A stretch of 64,000 bases of DNA from Adiantum capillus-veneris (lineage: Eukaryota; Streptophyta; Polypodiopsida; Polypodiales; Pteridaceae): the NCBI GenBank assembly GCA_014529385.2, contig CM043961.1:15462478-15526477 (forward strand). The letters run 5' to 3'. A program made the position numbers and the translations under genes. The notes beneath the pieces were generated by a model. That model was not told the DNA's origin and made no database searches. It worked only from the letters and a program-made list of their open reading frames with translations. Each line of letters opens with the position of its first letter. Within the stretch, counting starts at the first letter, position 1. Below, piece by piece: positions 24,777-36,529 of the stretch.

Positions 24777-25640
24777 ATGGAAGCGGAGCTGCATGACAAC
24801 GGGCTGGCAAATAAGGCCTTTTTCGCTTTAAAGAAATCTCTGCCGCCGCAACAGGTGGAGGTCACAGAGATTGTTACAGTGGCGATTTCGCCCGCTATTA
24901 TTAAAAAGCAGCTAGCTATGCAAGCTAAGCTTACGCTTGTATTTAGATTCAGTGGGAGAGTCCTGAACATGTACGAATCAATTCAGTAGCTTCAAGGACC
25001 ACGAACTCTTGGGCATGGAGGAGCAATGGAAAATACCTCGTACCTAGCCAAGGGTTTTCGTTTGGTTAGATTAAAAAAATTCTTCGATGTCTTAAAGATC
25101 TTGGATAAAGGACCCCTTATATTTAGCAAGACTATTGTCTATGTGGTGCCATGGGAGCCAATGTTTGACTCAGCGAAATCCGTCCAAGGGTTTCATCCAC
25201 GGTCAGGGTTGATTTTGTGAGTTGCTTGACTGGCTCTGGGATAATACCAAGATGGTTGCCAGTAAATTGGGCACCCCCTGAGAGGTCTAGGCAGGTACTC
25301 TAACAAGATTTGTCTAGGGTGTTTCTAAGATACCACCTAAGAGCATGGTGATCAATGTCGAGGATTGCCCCACGAAGGCTAAAGTGAACCGATCCTGCAA
25401 CAAAAGTCTCGAGTGAAGGGGCAATATTAGGGGAGGTAAAGGAGGCTATGATTTGAGACAAGGTGGACACCAAGATTAAGGAGAAGACTTTGGAGAAGCG
25501 AAACCTCACACTATGAATCCCTAAATGCCTAGACAATGAAAATGCATTTGTTTTTCCTGCTTCGACACTCAAATTTCTGACAGTGACAACTACATTGGCG
25601 GTGCAAATCTAGGTCTGAAGAGGTCCAAAAGGGTAAAGGT
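24777..25640 (+). pseudogene. LINE ORF1 remnant with DUF4283-type domain
   Basis: Readable pieces in shifting frames (24777-24989, 25026-25220 and beyond) give LANKAFFALKKSLPPQQVEV, IIKKQLAMQAKLTLVFRFSG, a Gly/Met-rich turn, YLAKGFRLVRL, VLKILDKGPLIFSKTIVYVV and PWEPMFDSAKSV. This is the DUF4283-type RNA-binding region found in ORF1 of plant L1-like elements. Several stops and frameshifts break it. It lies about 300 bp before the endonuclease part, as in a LINE. Confidence 0.72.
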
Positions 25641-25741
25641 AGTGGCAAGGGATTCCATGTCACTTGAGGCTATAAGATTTGTAAAAGGGAAAGGCTCTAC
25701 CCCACCACTCGTGCAGCAGAAAGGGGGGACGTGTGTTGTTT

Positions 25742-25855
25742 CGCTTCACTACCCCTTTGTAGTGCTTCAAGAAAATAAATCCCCTCAATTGGTGTTTCGC
25801 TTCACAACCCTTTTGTAGTGCTTCAAGAAAAGAAATCCCCTCAATTGGAAGCCCC
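25742..25855. repeat. Short tandem duplication, unit 56 bp
   Basis: CGCTTCAC...CCCCTCAATTGG occurs at 25742 and again at 25798 with about four differences. It lies inside the LINE between its ORF1 and endonuclease parts. Confidence 0.7.
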
Positions 25856-25939
25856 GGATTCTCCTGGGTCCAGGGATGTGGTGACTGGTCAAGGGTCAAA
25901 TGTTGAGGAATTCATCCCTCTCCCAATGATGGATACTCT

Positions 25940-26600
25940 TGCTACCCATTCTTGGAACGTGAAGTGATTAAAGACCCGGAAGAGAGTATCCTCTTCTGGG
26001 ATGAAGTTAAGAAGGAGAAAGTAGTCAAGTGTTGGGAATCCAGGAACACCACCTGGATGCTCGTAGCGGGAGAAAGTAGGCTTTACAAAAAAAATCCAGT
26101 ATTCTATGGGGAAGGAAGTGAAGGATTCAATGGCGTTCTACTTATTATAGACAGAGAATTGGAACCAAAGATGGTTCTCAAACACCCCTTTGGCAGAGTC
26201 CTTGGAGTTAGAATCAGGTGGGAAGATCAATCCCTCACCATTGTGAATGTGTATGTCCCTTGCAATGCAAAGGATAGAGCTAAATTGTGGATGCATCTCA
26301 GGGCTACTCCCATAGAAGGGGGGTGGTTGATGGTTGGGGATTTCAATATGGTAGAGAAGAGTAAGGATAGAACATGTTCCGTCAGTTTGCTGGTTGGCAC
26401 TGAAAAAATTAAATGGTTGGGCTTGTGTGAGAAGTGGGCTATGGTTGATTTCTGGAAGGTAGGCCCCTGGAAGAGTATGCTTCGGTTCACCTACACAAAT
26501 ATCTAGTCTGTCCGCCCGCCACTAGGATCGACAGATGTTATTGCTCTCACCAAGCTCACTGGATCCCGTCGACGCTATAGAGATGTCTGGGGCGTCCACT
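25940..26600 (+). pseudogene. LINE ORF2 remnant: AP endonuclease domain
   Basis: The frame starts around THSWNVK, matching the opening SWNVRG motif of APE-type LINE endonucleases, and continues with GVLLIIDREL, TIVNVYVPCNAKDRAKLW, GGWLMVGDFNMVE (catalytic Asp/Asn) and RFTYTN. These are the expected blocks in order, ending with a Ser-Asp-His motif (SLSDHIPL) at about 26883-26910, beyond the inserted AT-rich segment. One stop follows the WNVK start. The product would nick target DNA for target-primed reverse transcription. Confidence 0.8.
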
Positions 26601-26603
26601 AGG

Positions 26604-26843
26604 AAATATGTAAGATAGCACGTGTGAACAAAATAAGGGATTTATAATTAGGTACATTTACAAAAAAAATGTACTTACGTAAAGGGTTTTTGAATTGAGA
26701 AAGTGAAAATTTGCATACATAAGGGCTAGTTTTTTTTTATAAAAATGCATACATAAGGGGCACATATAATACTTGAAAATATATAGGTAAGGGATTATTT
26801 AAATACCTCTTGTTTTCACGTGTTACATGCAATTTTTGCATAG
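26604..26843. mobile_element. Possible MITE inserted in the LINE
   Basis: An AT-rich insert of about 240 bp separates two parts of the LINE endonuclease. Its ends are imperfect inverted repeats, with TAGCACGTGTGAACAA at left and the complement of TTGTTTTCACGTGTTA at right. A TAG occurs at both edges, which could be a 3-bp target duplication. Internal repeats (GCATACATAAGGG) are present. It has no coding capacity. Confidence 0.4.
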
Positions 26844-28085
26844 TGCTCCCTGGGTAGAGATAAAGGTGATCTCAACAAAAAGCCTATCAGATCACATTCC
26901 CTTACACATACAACTCAATAAAGCTAAAGGGGAGGGGTAAACCCTGAAAGGGGAGAAAAATATTCTTATAATAGGGTCACACTTGTTCAAAGACCGTCTC
27001 TTTAGAAACATCACCAAGAAAGCATTGGGTAAGCTCAAGATAGATGTGGATCTCAATAAACCTCATGCTTGGGATCTATTCGCTCGAAGCATTCAAAAAG
27101 CGATCAAAAGCTTAGGTCCTCATATTAAAAAAGGCAGTGAGGCACACCTCAAGCATCTCATGGTGGAGGTGGCTCTGCTAACCTCAAGAAAAGCTGATGG
27201 GCTAGCTGCTGAGAATGAGCACAAGCGATGGTACAAAGCTAAATCTAACCTGGCTAATAGAATAGCTTGAGGAAATCAAAAAGGCGTGATTGCTCTCCAG
27301 AGAGCCTTCCTACAATTGGAAGCCTCTAATCAAGCACATTTTTTTAGGGCTTTGAAATTCAAAACGAGCCGGTGCCACATTCAATCGGTCTATGATGAGA
27401 ATGGGAATGTAGTTCAAAACCAAGATGAGATGGTTGGTCTAATGCTAAACTTTCTAAGCCTTATTATTGGCCAGCCAAAGATACAATCCTAGTAAGTGGA
27501 TGAAGCCAGAGCCACTTTGCTTGAGAGTGTCGAGAAGAAGGTTCCCCAATTGAAATCCAACCACCTCAAAGGGGCATTCTTTGAAGATGAATGTTCACTA
27601 GCATTACAAGCTCTTGGCAAGGAAAAGTCCTCCAATTGGGATGGGTTGACGACTGAATTCTTTAGAGAAGTCTGGGATGATCTTAAGGTCCTAGTCATGC
27701 GGTTGGCTAACCAAGCCATTACCAAAGGGTAGTTGGATACAAGTGTGAAGAGAGGGCTTATCAAACCCATCCCCAAGTAGGCACCTAGGACCCCCCTTGG
27801 GGTGGATGTAGCTCACAAACAAAGATTTCAATGGGTCCTTGAAAAAGTCAGAACAAAATGAGAAGGTGGGAGTATGTTCTTCTCCCATTCTCGAGTCGGA
27901 TGAAAGCGATAAATTCATTTATGCTCCCCTACATTGCATTCACCATCCCAATTCTCAAGATGGCTAAGTGTCACTGGAAAGGGTTCTTAAAACCAGTAAA
28001 AGAAAATTTATGGAAAAACAACACAAAAACTCCCAAACCATGGCACTGGGCTAAATGGATCGTGATTTTGGTACCTGCATAATTT
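26844..28085 (+). pseudogene. LINE ORF2 remnant: linker, start of reverse transcriptase and C-terminal part
   Basis: Fragments in changing frames cover the region after the endonuclease (26983-27492), the beginning of the RT (ALGKEKSSNWDGLTTEFFR, then VKRGLIKPIPK at about 27770) and, straight after, a C-terminal part (FSSRMKAINSFMLPY). The catalytic RT blocks, including the YADD-type motif, are missing, so an internal deletion joins the RT start to the tail near 27780-27840. Confidence 0.75.
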
Positions 28086-28919
28086 CAACGTGACTTGGTA
28101 GGGTAGTGCCCCTAGATATCTTAGACCTCCTTCTAAAGTTTCATTGCATTTTAACTTCGTTTGACTGCCAAAATGGCATGACAACCGAGAGTAGTGAGAC
28201 AAGATATAAGCAGATTTCCTGAGTAAAGAGTGATAGATTTGCTAGTGCATTAGATAGCGTCATTCTATAGATTCACTTCTTGAGGTTGACATCCTCAAAG
28301 AGTCTTTGTGCCCCATCAGAGTCGCTTCCCTTAAAAATGGATTTGATACTAGCCTAGACGTGTTTTCTGATGCAATCCTCAGTAAGTTAGAAGCATATCT
28401 ACAAGCAAGTGATGAGGCTGAGTGGAGGGTAGAGAATTATTAGAGACAAAGGGAGGCTAAAGAAGAAGTTGAAAGGCATGAGAGGGAAAGGCTCGAGAGG
28501 GAAATATTAGAGAAGTAGTGGCAATTTGAAGTAGAAAGGCCAATGCACAAACCAAAGGCTCATCAAATACGAGAACACTCCAACATTGGGTACTACAAGT
28601 ACAAGCGCCTTGGGCATCACAAACGTTTTGAAGAGTAGGAGATTCTTCACATACTTGTAAAGTTATGTACTATGATGGAAAGTTGTAATATCCTCATGAG
28701 ATCTACTTTTCAATGTTCATACCTATTCTAACTTTCATCCCAGATAGTAATATTTACAAATTTAATACTATTGTATTTTTTGGGGTCATAACTTGTGCAC
28801 TGTTGTCATACTTTTTGGTCTTGTAAACATTTTATGAATGCAATGGTAGCATAATGAGTGCTGCTTTTCACACTCAGTAAGCTAGTAACCCTAAGCAATA
28901 ATCTTGTTGATTTACCCAA
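28086..28919 (+). pseudogene. Weak remnant of a charged coiled-coil ORF in otherwise non-coding DNA
   Basis: At about 28340-28640 one frame reads SDAILSKLEAYLQASDEAEW, then Glu/Arg-rich sequence (EEVERHERERLEREILEK) with three stops. It resembles a charged helix of a decayed element protein. The rest of the stretch shows no feature. Confidence 0.3.
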
Positions 28920-28929
28920 TTTGTTGATA

Positions 28930-29437
28930 GTATAGATAGTTGTAACCAACATACATACTTATGTGTATGTAGTAAGCATACATGCTAATCATGCTATGCA
29001 TGCTAGTTAGCAAAGTCTGTATGCTAGCTAGCATAGAGGTATGGTGGCTAGCATATTGTGTTTAGTTAGCATACCCACTTATGCTATTTAGCATACCTAA
29101 TTATGTTGGTTAGCATGAATGCTATTGTGTATGCTAATTAGCATACATGCTAGTTATGTTATGTATGCTAGCTAGCATAGTGGCTATGGTGGCCACCATA
29201 CCCAGTTATGCCCATTAGCATACAAGGTACTATGTATGCTAGCTAGCACACCCAGCACGGTGTATGCTAGTCAACATAGTCTGTATGCTTGTTAGTATAC
29301 CCAATTATGTTGATTAGCATCTACTCTATTGTGTATGCTAGAGAGCATACATAACAGCTAGCATGCATGCTTATTATGTTATGTATGCTAGCCAGCATAG
29401 TCTGTATGCTAGTTAGCATAGTGGATATGTTGGCTAA
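28930..29437. repeat. Minisatellite of tiled TATGCTAGCTAGCATA-type palindromes, left part
   Basis: Short self-complementary units such as TATGCTAGCTAGCATA, TATGCTAGTTAGCATA and GCTAATTAGCATAC follow one another with variable spacers. The block stops at the left LTR of a copia element and resumes at 33002 on its other side. Confidence 0.85.
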
Positions 29438-29710
29438 TGCTAGGTTTAATGGTCATGTGGCCGATCGCCCATCACTAACTGCTATTAACCCCAAGTGTAT
29501 AGCTATACACTTGTGTGAGCCACTAACACTGAGTAGAGTGTGTATTGTGCCTAAGTGCATAAGATAGAGAAGAAAGAAGGGGGCACACAGTGTGTGTCGG
29601 CTCTCCCCCTCCAACCTGTGTGTGTGTGTGGCTATGGTGGTGTGTGTGTGTGTGAGTGTGTGTGCATGTTCCTCTTCCTCTTCTGGTGTGCTCCCGGCTC
29701 CTCTCCTTCA
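29438..29710 (+). mobile_element. Left (5') LTR of copia-like element
   Basis: It begins TGCTAGGTTTAATGG and ends CCTCTCCTTCA, and matches 32738-33001. It contains GTGTGTGT runs of variable length. TGGTAACAGAG follows at 29713, a slightly altered initiator-Met-tRNA primer-binding site. Alternatively the LTR starts at 29431. Confidence 0.85.
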
Positions 29711-30895
29711 TCTGGTAACAGAGTTGTTTCAATCTCAAAATCGCTTCCGCGCGCACGCAATTAAGAGTGCAAACAGGGTTCTGACTTTGGCATCAGCAAA
29801 TTCATCATTTTTAGAGAGTTTTCAATAGGCGTTGTGGGGTTTTACCCCCCTTTCGGAGGCATTCGTGCCATCAAAAACCTCATTCAAGCTACGATTTAGG
29901 AGCTGCATTTTTCAGCTCTCTTTTGGTAGTTTGTGCTGCAGAGCTTCCATAGCCATTATAGGTAACATTCTTGCAGTCTCTTCCATCTACAAGATCCCAC
30001 GGCTCATTCAGGAGTGTGTAGCCTCTTTCAGAGTGGACTCATACACACACATAGAGTGGGAGTTTGATGGAATTGTCTTCTTCAACTACAAGTACAGATA
30101 TAGGTACAGGTACAGGTACATAGAGCGGCTTGGTTAGCTTCCTCTGTGCTTCTTGGCCTTGATTTTGGCTTCGGCTACGGCATGGGCATCAACATCGACT
30201 CACAGGCTACAGGTTTTAGTGCTTGTGATATTCTGGTTCATGTGGGAGCAGTTTTTTATGCGTACATGCATATGTTGGCACTTTTGACAGTGTTTGAGCT
30301 CTCTTGAGAGCAGTTTGACTCCCAGCAGGGATATTTCTTTGCATGCACATGCTTTTGGCGCATTTTTGAGAATTTTGATAGACTTGTACATCTTTGTGGA
30401 TACTGCCATTGTACGCTTTTGTGGAGACATCTTTTGGCTAGTACGGCAGTCCCGACCATTTCTGAGACTTGGTCCGGATGATAGCCATTCCTAAGACTTG
30501 GCTATACGTTTTACTGCATAACCTACATTGTTGAAGGTTGATAGTGTGAGGTTTTTACTGAGATGGGGTATTCTCAAATGTGGAGATACCTTCGGTGATA
30601 CAGGTAGCTGGAGCATCCCTTACGAGGCCTCGCCATAGGACATGTATAGAGAGATATAGGTGCTTTTGACGCTGAGTTGGTGGTTTATGGTCAGTTTGAC
30701 ATTTTATGTGCCTCAATTGGTCTCTATATAGCGTGCTTTTGAGAGGCATTGGCCTCTTTTATGCTTTGTGAGTGACATACTTGGTCATTTTGTCTCGTAT
30801 TTTGGTTGACATAGTTCGAATACAAAGGAGACTCTGCCGAAATTTTCCCACAATCTTTTGGTAGTTTTGTCGTCTACTAGCAAAGACCGTGACAT
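29711..30895 (+). other. Copia untranslated leader
   Basis: About 1.2 kb between the primer-binding site and the first gag codons. A small GGTACA repeat lies near 30095-30120. No gene is supported here. Confidence 0.5.
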
Positions 30896-32727
30896 TTATG
30901 ACAGAAAGAAGTTTGATGGCACTAATTTTTAGCTTTGGAAGAACCAAATGCATGATGTGATTGTCCAAAAGAAGCAAAAGTTGCCTGTTGCCTATGCGGC
31001 TAAAATTGAAGATATTCACATGACTCAGTTTGAGTAGAGGAGATTGATTAGCTATGCAGGTCTACGATAACACTGCACCTTGGTGAGTCGGTGTATTTTT
31101 TAGTGTTAGAATGCAAGACTGCTCATGCTTTATGGCCGGAATTATGCGACACTTACAAAAAGGATACGGCTAGAAATAAGGTTTTCATGATGCGAAAACT
31201 TTTCAACCTTCGTATGAAGGAGTCGACTAGCATTGCCAAGCATATCAATGATTTTGATTCTCTTTTTGCCCAAATTCGTGCACAGCGCATGACCATTGAT
31301 GATGAGATGAAATCAATATTTTTGCTTTGTTTGTTGCCACCCTCTTGGGATATCTTTTGCACATCTGTTAGTAACTCTGCTTCTAATGGTACGCTAAAAT
31401 AGGATGATGTTACTAGTGTACTTTTGTCAGAGGAGATTTGTTGGAATACCATGACTAGCTTGCCTTATGGGGAACTCATTACGTGCAAAGGGATGATAAG
31501 CAACATAAGGGCCGTTCTTTGCAAAGTGAGTCCAAGAAAGAGGACAATAGAGATTCACCAAAGGGTAGATCAAAGTCTTGTGGTCACCGGAATGTTCAAT
31601 GCCATTAATGTGATAAGTTTGGTCATATAAAGAAGGATTGTTATGCTTGGAAGCGTGATAAAGAGAAGGGCAAAGGTAAAAGCAAAGATCATGATGATAA
31701 GGAGGAGAAACCAAAGAGTTCGGTTAAGATTGAAGAACTGAACATATTTCAAGATGATAGTGATGCGCAAGACATTAATATGTTGACTAAAAATAATGAT
31801 GTCTTTTATGATGCACAGGAAACTCTATCTTTCTAGGGTTCTATGCCATTTGAACTCCTTGTTACTGGTGAAGTATTCCATACATGGATTCATGATTCGG
31901 GTGCTTCGTTGCATGTCACGCCTCATAGGCATTGGTTTACTACATACGAGGAAACCATTGGCTCTGTTACACTTGGTGATATTTACTCTTGTGACTTTAT
32001 TGGCGTAGGTGATAATGACATGGTTATGGAAAATGGGGTGAAGTTTATCATCCATAATGTGCATCATGTTCTAGCCTTGACACACAATCTGATTTCGGTT
32101 GGACGTCTTGATGACTAGGGTTACAAAGTCACAACTCTTATTATAGTCTATGGTTTTAAAGTTGGTTCACTTTATCCTCTTTATGTATCTGATAAAAACA
32201 GTGTTGTTCTTTCTGTAATCAAGCTGCCAACCATTGCTTTGTGGCATAGCCGGTTAGGACATATGTCAAAGAAGGGAATGGAGACACTTTCTCGTTTGGG
32301 CTACTTACCGTCTTTGTCATTTTTTAATTTTCCCTTTTGTGAGCACTGTCAATATGGAAAGAAAACATGGACACATCGTACACATTCTTTTGACAAAGAA
32401 AGAAAACCGTTAGAGCTTGTGCTCAGTGATTTATGTGGGCCTATGCCTTCTAGATCTCATGTTGGTGTGTCCTGTTATGTTACATTCATTGACATGCAAC
32501 ACGGCATGTTTGGGTCTATGCCATGAAGTCTAAAGATGAGACATTTTATTGCTTCAAGAAGTTCTTATCAAGTGTTGAAACTCAGTCTAAACATAAGTTG
32601 AAAGCTTTGTGCTCAGACAATGGTGGTGAATATGTCTTCAAAGAGTTTACAGACTTTTGTTCAAGTAGGGGAATTAAGTGTGAGTTTACAACTCTTTATA
32701 CCCCTGCACATTGGCCATCAAGAGGGA
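30896..32727 (+). pseudogene. Ty1/copia gag-protease-integrase remnant, reverse transcriptase deleted
   Basis: In order: gag start (KKFDGTNF-stop-LWKNQM), UBN2-type gag (31091-31402, with LRMKESTSIAKHINDF), zinc knuckle (C..CDKFGHIKKDC, about 31600), protease with DSGA at about 31893, pre-integrase zinc region (ALWHSRLGHMSKKGM, 32239), and integrase core up to CSDNGGEYVFKEF and TTLYTPAH. There the coding sequence stops short and the polypurine tract and right LTR follow. RT and RNase H are entirely missing, about half of a normal pol. At least six stops and one frameshift (near 32520) are present. Any movement would need proteins from another element. Confidence 0.85.
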
Positions 32728-32737
32728 GAATGTTAGG

Positions 32738-33001
32738 TGTTAGGTTTAATGGCCATGTGTTTGATCGCATATCATTAACTGCTAACAACCCTAAGTGTAC
32801 AACTATACACTTGTGTGAGACACTAACACTAAGTAGAGTGTGTATTGTGCCTAAGTGCATGAGATAGAGAAGAAATAAAGGGGGCACACAATGTGTGTCG
32901 GTTCTCCCCCCCCAACCTGTGTGTGGCTATGGTGGTGTGTGTATGAGTGTGTGTGTGTATTCCTCTTCCTCTTCCGATGTGCTCCCGGCTCCTCTCCTTC
33001 A
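32738..33001 (+). mobile_element. Right (3') LTR of copia-like element
   Basis: It matches the left LTR from TGTTAGGTTTAATGG to CTCCTTCA. A purine run (AAGAGGGAGAA, 32720-32730) stands just before it, and the LTR may begin at the TGTTAGG at 32731. No clean target duplication was found: GCTAA lies at the left and ACTAG at the right. Confidence 0.85.
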
Positions 33002-33095
33002 ACTAGCATACCCATCTATGCTATTTAGCATACATGCTAGTTATTCTATGTATGCTTGTTAGCATAGTGTGTATGCTAGTTAGCATACCCAGTTA
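33002..33095. repeat. Minisatellite, right part
   Basis: Continuation of the palindrome-tiled minisatellite (TATGCTAGTTAGCATACCC and similar) beyond the copia element. This shows that the element inserted into it. Confidence 0.85.
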
Positions 33096-33199
33096 ACTTG
33101 TTGTTATAAACACCAAAGCCACGTATACAAATTGTGCACAAGAGACACAGAACCAACTTTATGGTAAAGCTATTTATAGCAAGAAGTATATTGAAAATC

Positions 33200-33910
33200 C
33201 AATGGTTACAACTCAAAAGCTGAAAGGCATGCTATTACATATTTCTTCATAGATTTCTATAGTGATTGTGTACACATGCCTTCTCCTTGGCATGTGCTCC
33301 ATAGGTATTTTGATACATCGCACTAGATGTGAAAGTAGGTGGATGATGGGCTGCTTGTAGTCTAGCTTGAATGTGTATGCATCCAGCTACTTGTAATACA
33401 TTCCTTGCACAACAAATGCGCCTTTGACAATTACATTGCTCCATTCATCAATGTACCCCTTCTCCACCTTCTCCTTTGTTGCAACACACTTGACTAGGTA
33501 TAAATCCACATCCTCGGTATTGGTTGAAGCATCTGGAATTGTAGCAAAAATGTCACCAACACATAGAGTGATAACACATCATGATGAACTTTGTATGGAA
33601 GTCATCATAGCCAACGACTTCCTTTGTTGGAACTTCATCTATTGGCTCAAAATCCACCACAACCTCATCAGGTAATGGCAAGAGAATATGATAATCCCAA
33701 GCCTCCACGTGAGCTTTATTGATGTAGAAATTCCACCTTCCGTGCATGCATGCATCACAGAAGCATGCCAAGTTCTTGTTGCAAGGCTAGTTGGATCATG
33801 TGGTTTTTGACCACAAAAAGCATGCAAAGAGCGAGATTTTTCCACAGTGGCACAATTCCACTTGACTTTCGAGTTCACATTCCCCTCTTTAACCTCCCAA
33901 AACACACGGG
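33200..33910 (-). pseudogene. Broken uncharacterised ORF with CFCDAC motif
   Basis: Consecutive minus-strand frames from 33905 read through WEVKEGNVNSKVKWNC, SRSLHAFCGQKP, ACFCDACMHGRWNF, and then a third frame VGDIFATIPDAS, LYLVKCVATKEKVEKGY, WSNVIVKGAFVVQGMYYK, RCIKIPMEHMPRR, with a stop in place of the Trp expected in the YYKW block. The layout, a Cys-rich module followed by a VGD...A module of BAH-like flavour, resembles proteins often found beside mobile elements in non-seed plants. I cannot name the family with certainty. At least two frameshifts and one stop break it. Confidence 0.5.
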
Positions 33911-34569
33911 CGCATTCCCTTTTTTTTAAGGGATATCATACATTTGATCCCTACAACATGCTAGCTTGGAAATAAGAAACCACATGTATTGCACGACACA
34001 AAATAGCTCAATGTGGTTTTAGCTATTCATGGGTCAAAGTTATTTTTGCAACTGCTCATGCACCATAAGGCTTTTGCCCTTGTTGTGCCCTGATCCAAAG
34101 AAGAACTAGCTCATCCCAATACTTATGGTTCCACCATATCATGCAACAAAATAGAAAGGCATGGATCCCTTGAACTATGAGGCCGCACCATCGGACCACA
34201 CCCGATGTTGCTTAGGAGTGAAAACCTCTTGTTGTACGGTGTAGCATGAAGAAATGTTGCACAAACAATGTGTCATGTACCTTGTCATCTGATATGAAGA
34301 AGTGGATTTTTTTTACTACCTCTATCATAAAAACTAATATCTAACCAACCCAGATGATTTTCTCATATTAAACTGATCACTTAATGTGGGAGAATAAACG
34401 GGAACAAGGGTTAAGATATTGAGATGTGCTTCAAGATCTATCTCAACACAAGGCCAATAGAAAAGAGGCCCAAATGAGAGATGGTCTATCAAAGAGCAAG
34501 GCTAACCAATGGAGAATAAGACCTTAGGGTTAGCTTCATTGAAGACCTCCAATAATGTGTATAAAATTC
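33911..34569. other. Spacer with no feature seen
   Basis: No gene, repeat array or RNA gene was recognised. Confidence 0.4.
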
Positions 34570-34800
34570 CTTTGACCTTAGGTAAGCTAGGGATGAGCTT
34601 GAGGCGGGAACCCAACCCAGCTTGAGGTGCTTGTCCTGCTTGTCATGCTTGATGACTAAGGTGCTTGAGGTGCTTGAGATGCTTGAGGTGCTTGACATGC
34701 TTGAGATGCTAGGGCTGTACTTGAGGTGAGAACCCAGCCCAAGCTTAAAGTGCTTAAGGGCCAAGCTTGTGGTGGGAACTCGGCCTATGCATGAGGGGCT
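34570..34800. repeat. Short tandem repeat GAGGTGCTT and variants
   Basis: Units of nine to ten bases (GAGGTGCTTGAG, GACATGCTTGAG and similar) recur about ten times between 34620 and 34720. Outside this a longer pattern, GGTGGGAACCC.GCCCAAGCTT, recurs twice. Ser-Ser-Thr runs on the minus strand are by-products of the repeat. Confidence 0.65.
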
Positions 34801-34839
34801 TGAGGTGTCAAAAAGTCAAATATTCAATTCCTACAAGGA

Positions 34840-36130
34840 GGGGGCGAGGCCTACATGAGGGGGGACGAGAGAGAACACCCACACACTCACACAAGGCATG
34901 CATGGTACAAAGATAGCAAAAGGGACACTTGTCAAGTTTCTCCTCATGTTGCCCTCATGGTGTGCCTGAAGCCTATTGGTTGGCCACCCAAGGAATCCAA
35001 TGATAATTTAGGAGATTTAATTAATTGCTTTTTCATTTATCAAGTCCTCTCTCTCAAAGGGAAAAGGGGGACACTTGTCCCAAGGCTACCCTTGCTGCTT
35101 GTAATGCCTCTTGCTTGTGATTGGAGGGGTCCAATGAGCTTCAAGCATGAGCTACAAGGGTGGGTCGACCCAAGCAAGCTAGGGGGTTGCTTAGTGGGTA
35201 TACTCACCCACACACACTCACAAACACTCTCATGGTGTGCTATGCAAGGTGCAAGAGCTCCATCTCCTTCTCCAAGCTCCTTGAGAAATTGAGAGCCTAC
35301 ACCAGCACTCTTGGCTATGGAATGCAAATCCAACCAAGAGCTATGCTTCAATGCTTAAGATTTCCATCTTCTCCATCTTCATTACTATGATATTATGTAT
35401 GCTAACCAAAAAGAGTGATGATAAGTTAGGAACTATTCTTTCTCCTATGGAATACTTCTTCTTCCTCTTCCCTACCCTCATTCCCTACTAGCTCTCTCCA
35501 CCTTCGAAGGTGTTTGAGGTCTTGGGACTGAGGCTTGGGATAGTCAATGCTTTCCACAAGTTTATGTTATGCTTATTGCAAGAAGACTAATGGTTTATTG
35601 CAAGTAGATTCATTACTTCATGCAAGTAGATTAATTGTATTGCAAGGTAGATTAATTGTTGCTTTAAACACAAGTTGATGCATAAAATTTTACATCTTCA
35701 TGCACCCAAATGATTTAGGAAACACAAGGATTGATAATGCTCACAAGTTCTTGATTGTTTTCAAGCTAAGATTGATTGTTGTCACTATTAAGCAAAAGCT
35801 TGGAGTATGAAGCTTCCATCTTCATACCGCCAAAGAGGTCTCAAGGAACACAAAGATTGTATTGTACCAAGTCTCTCTCTTAATGAGAGAATATATAATA
35901 CAAATGCCTTTTGGAGGGGGGACCAACTCCGCATAAATCCGGTCCTCAACTGTTTTCATATTCTCTAAAGTTACTATCTCTCTTGCAAAAGTATTGCTCA
36001 TGCCTAGTTAATTAAGTGTTATGATTAAGTTGCTACTAATTATTAAGTTCACCCTCTATGCTCTCAAAGTTTCTCACTATAATTCTCTTAATTCCGCTAT
36101 TCTCTAAGTTCATAGGCCATTTCCATTACA
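34840..36130 (+). mobile_element. Likely 5' LTR of a plus-strand LTR retrotransposon
   Basis: The right edge is set by ...ATTACA at 36130 followed one base later by the classic initiator-Met-tRNA primer-binding site. A TATA-like AGAATATATAATACA lies near 35887 and a CT-rich region near 35990. The left edge is uncertain, and no second copy of this LTR was found in the window, so the element is incomplete. Confidence 0.5.
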
Positions 36131-36131
36131 T

Positions 36132-36143
36132 TGGTATCAGAGC
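36132..36143 (+). promoter_or_regulatory. Primer-binding site TGGTATCAGAGC
   Basis: An exact match to the plant initiator-methionine tRNA 3'-end complement used by many LTR retrotransposons. It fixes the strand (plus) and the end of the 5' LTR. Confidence 0.88.
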
Positions 36144-36529
36144 ATTTGGTTTCTCTTTTCTTGCTTAAGAAGGGAGGTCCTTAAGTAGACTATAAATGGT
36201 TGATGTTGTTAATTATATTAGGGTAAGTCGAACTGGGATCAATTATCGGTTTTTTTGAGCCCACTATGTGGGATATGGTGCACACCTCGGGAGCTTTGGA
36301 CTTAATAATGGAGTCTTTTTAGACTTGCCTACGGATTTACCATTATTGAGCCATAATAAGTCCAAAAGGAGCTAACCCTCGGCAACTCTGCTATGTTAGA
36401 CCTACTCCTCTACTCTCTACAATTAACTAGATACTTAAGAGCCAATTTTCGAAGGCTAAGAGGAGTGGCAACTAAGGTTTTTAATTGCCAAAGCATACAC
36501 TAAGTACATACATAGATTTTGTTAACATG

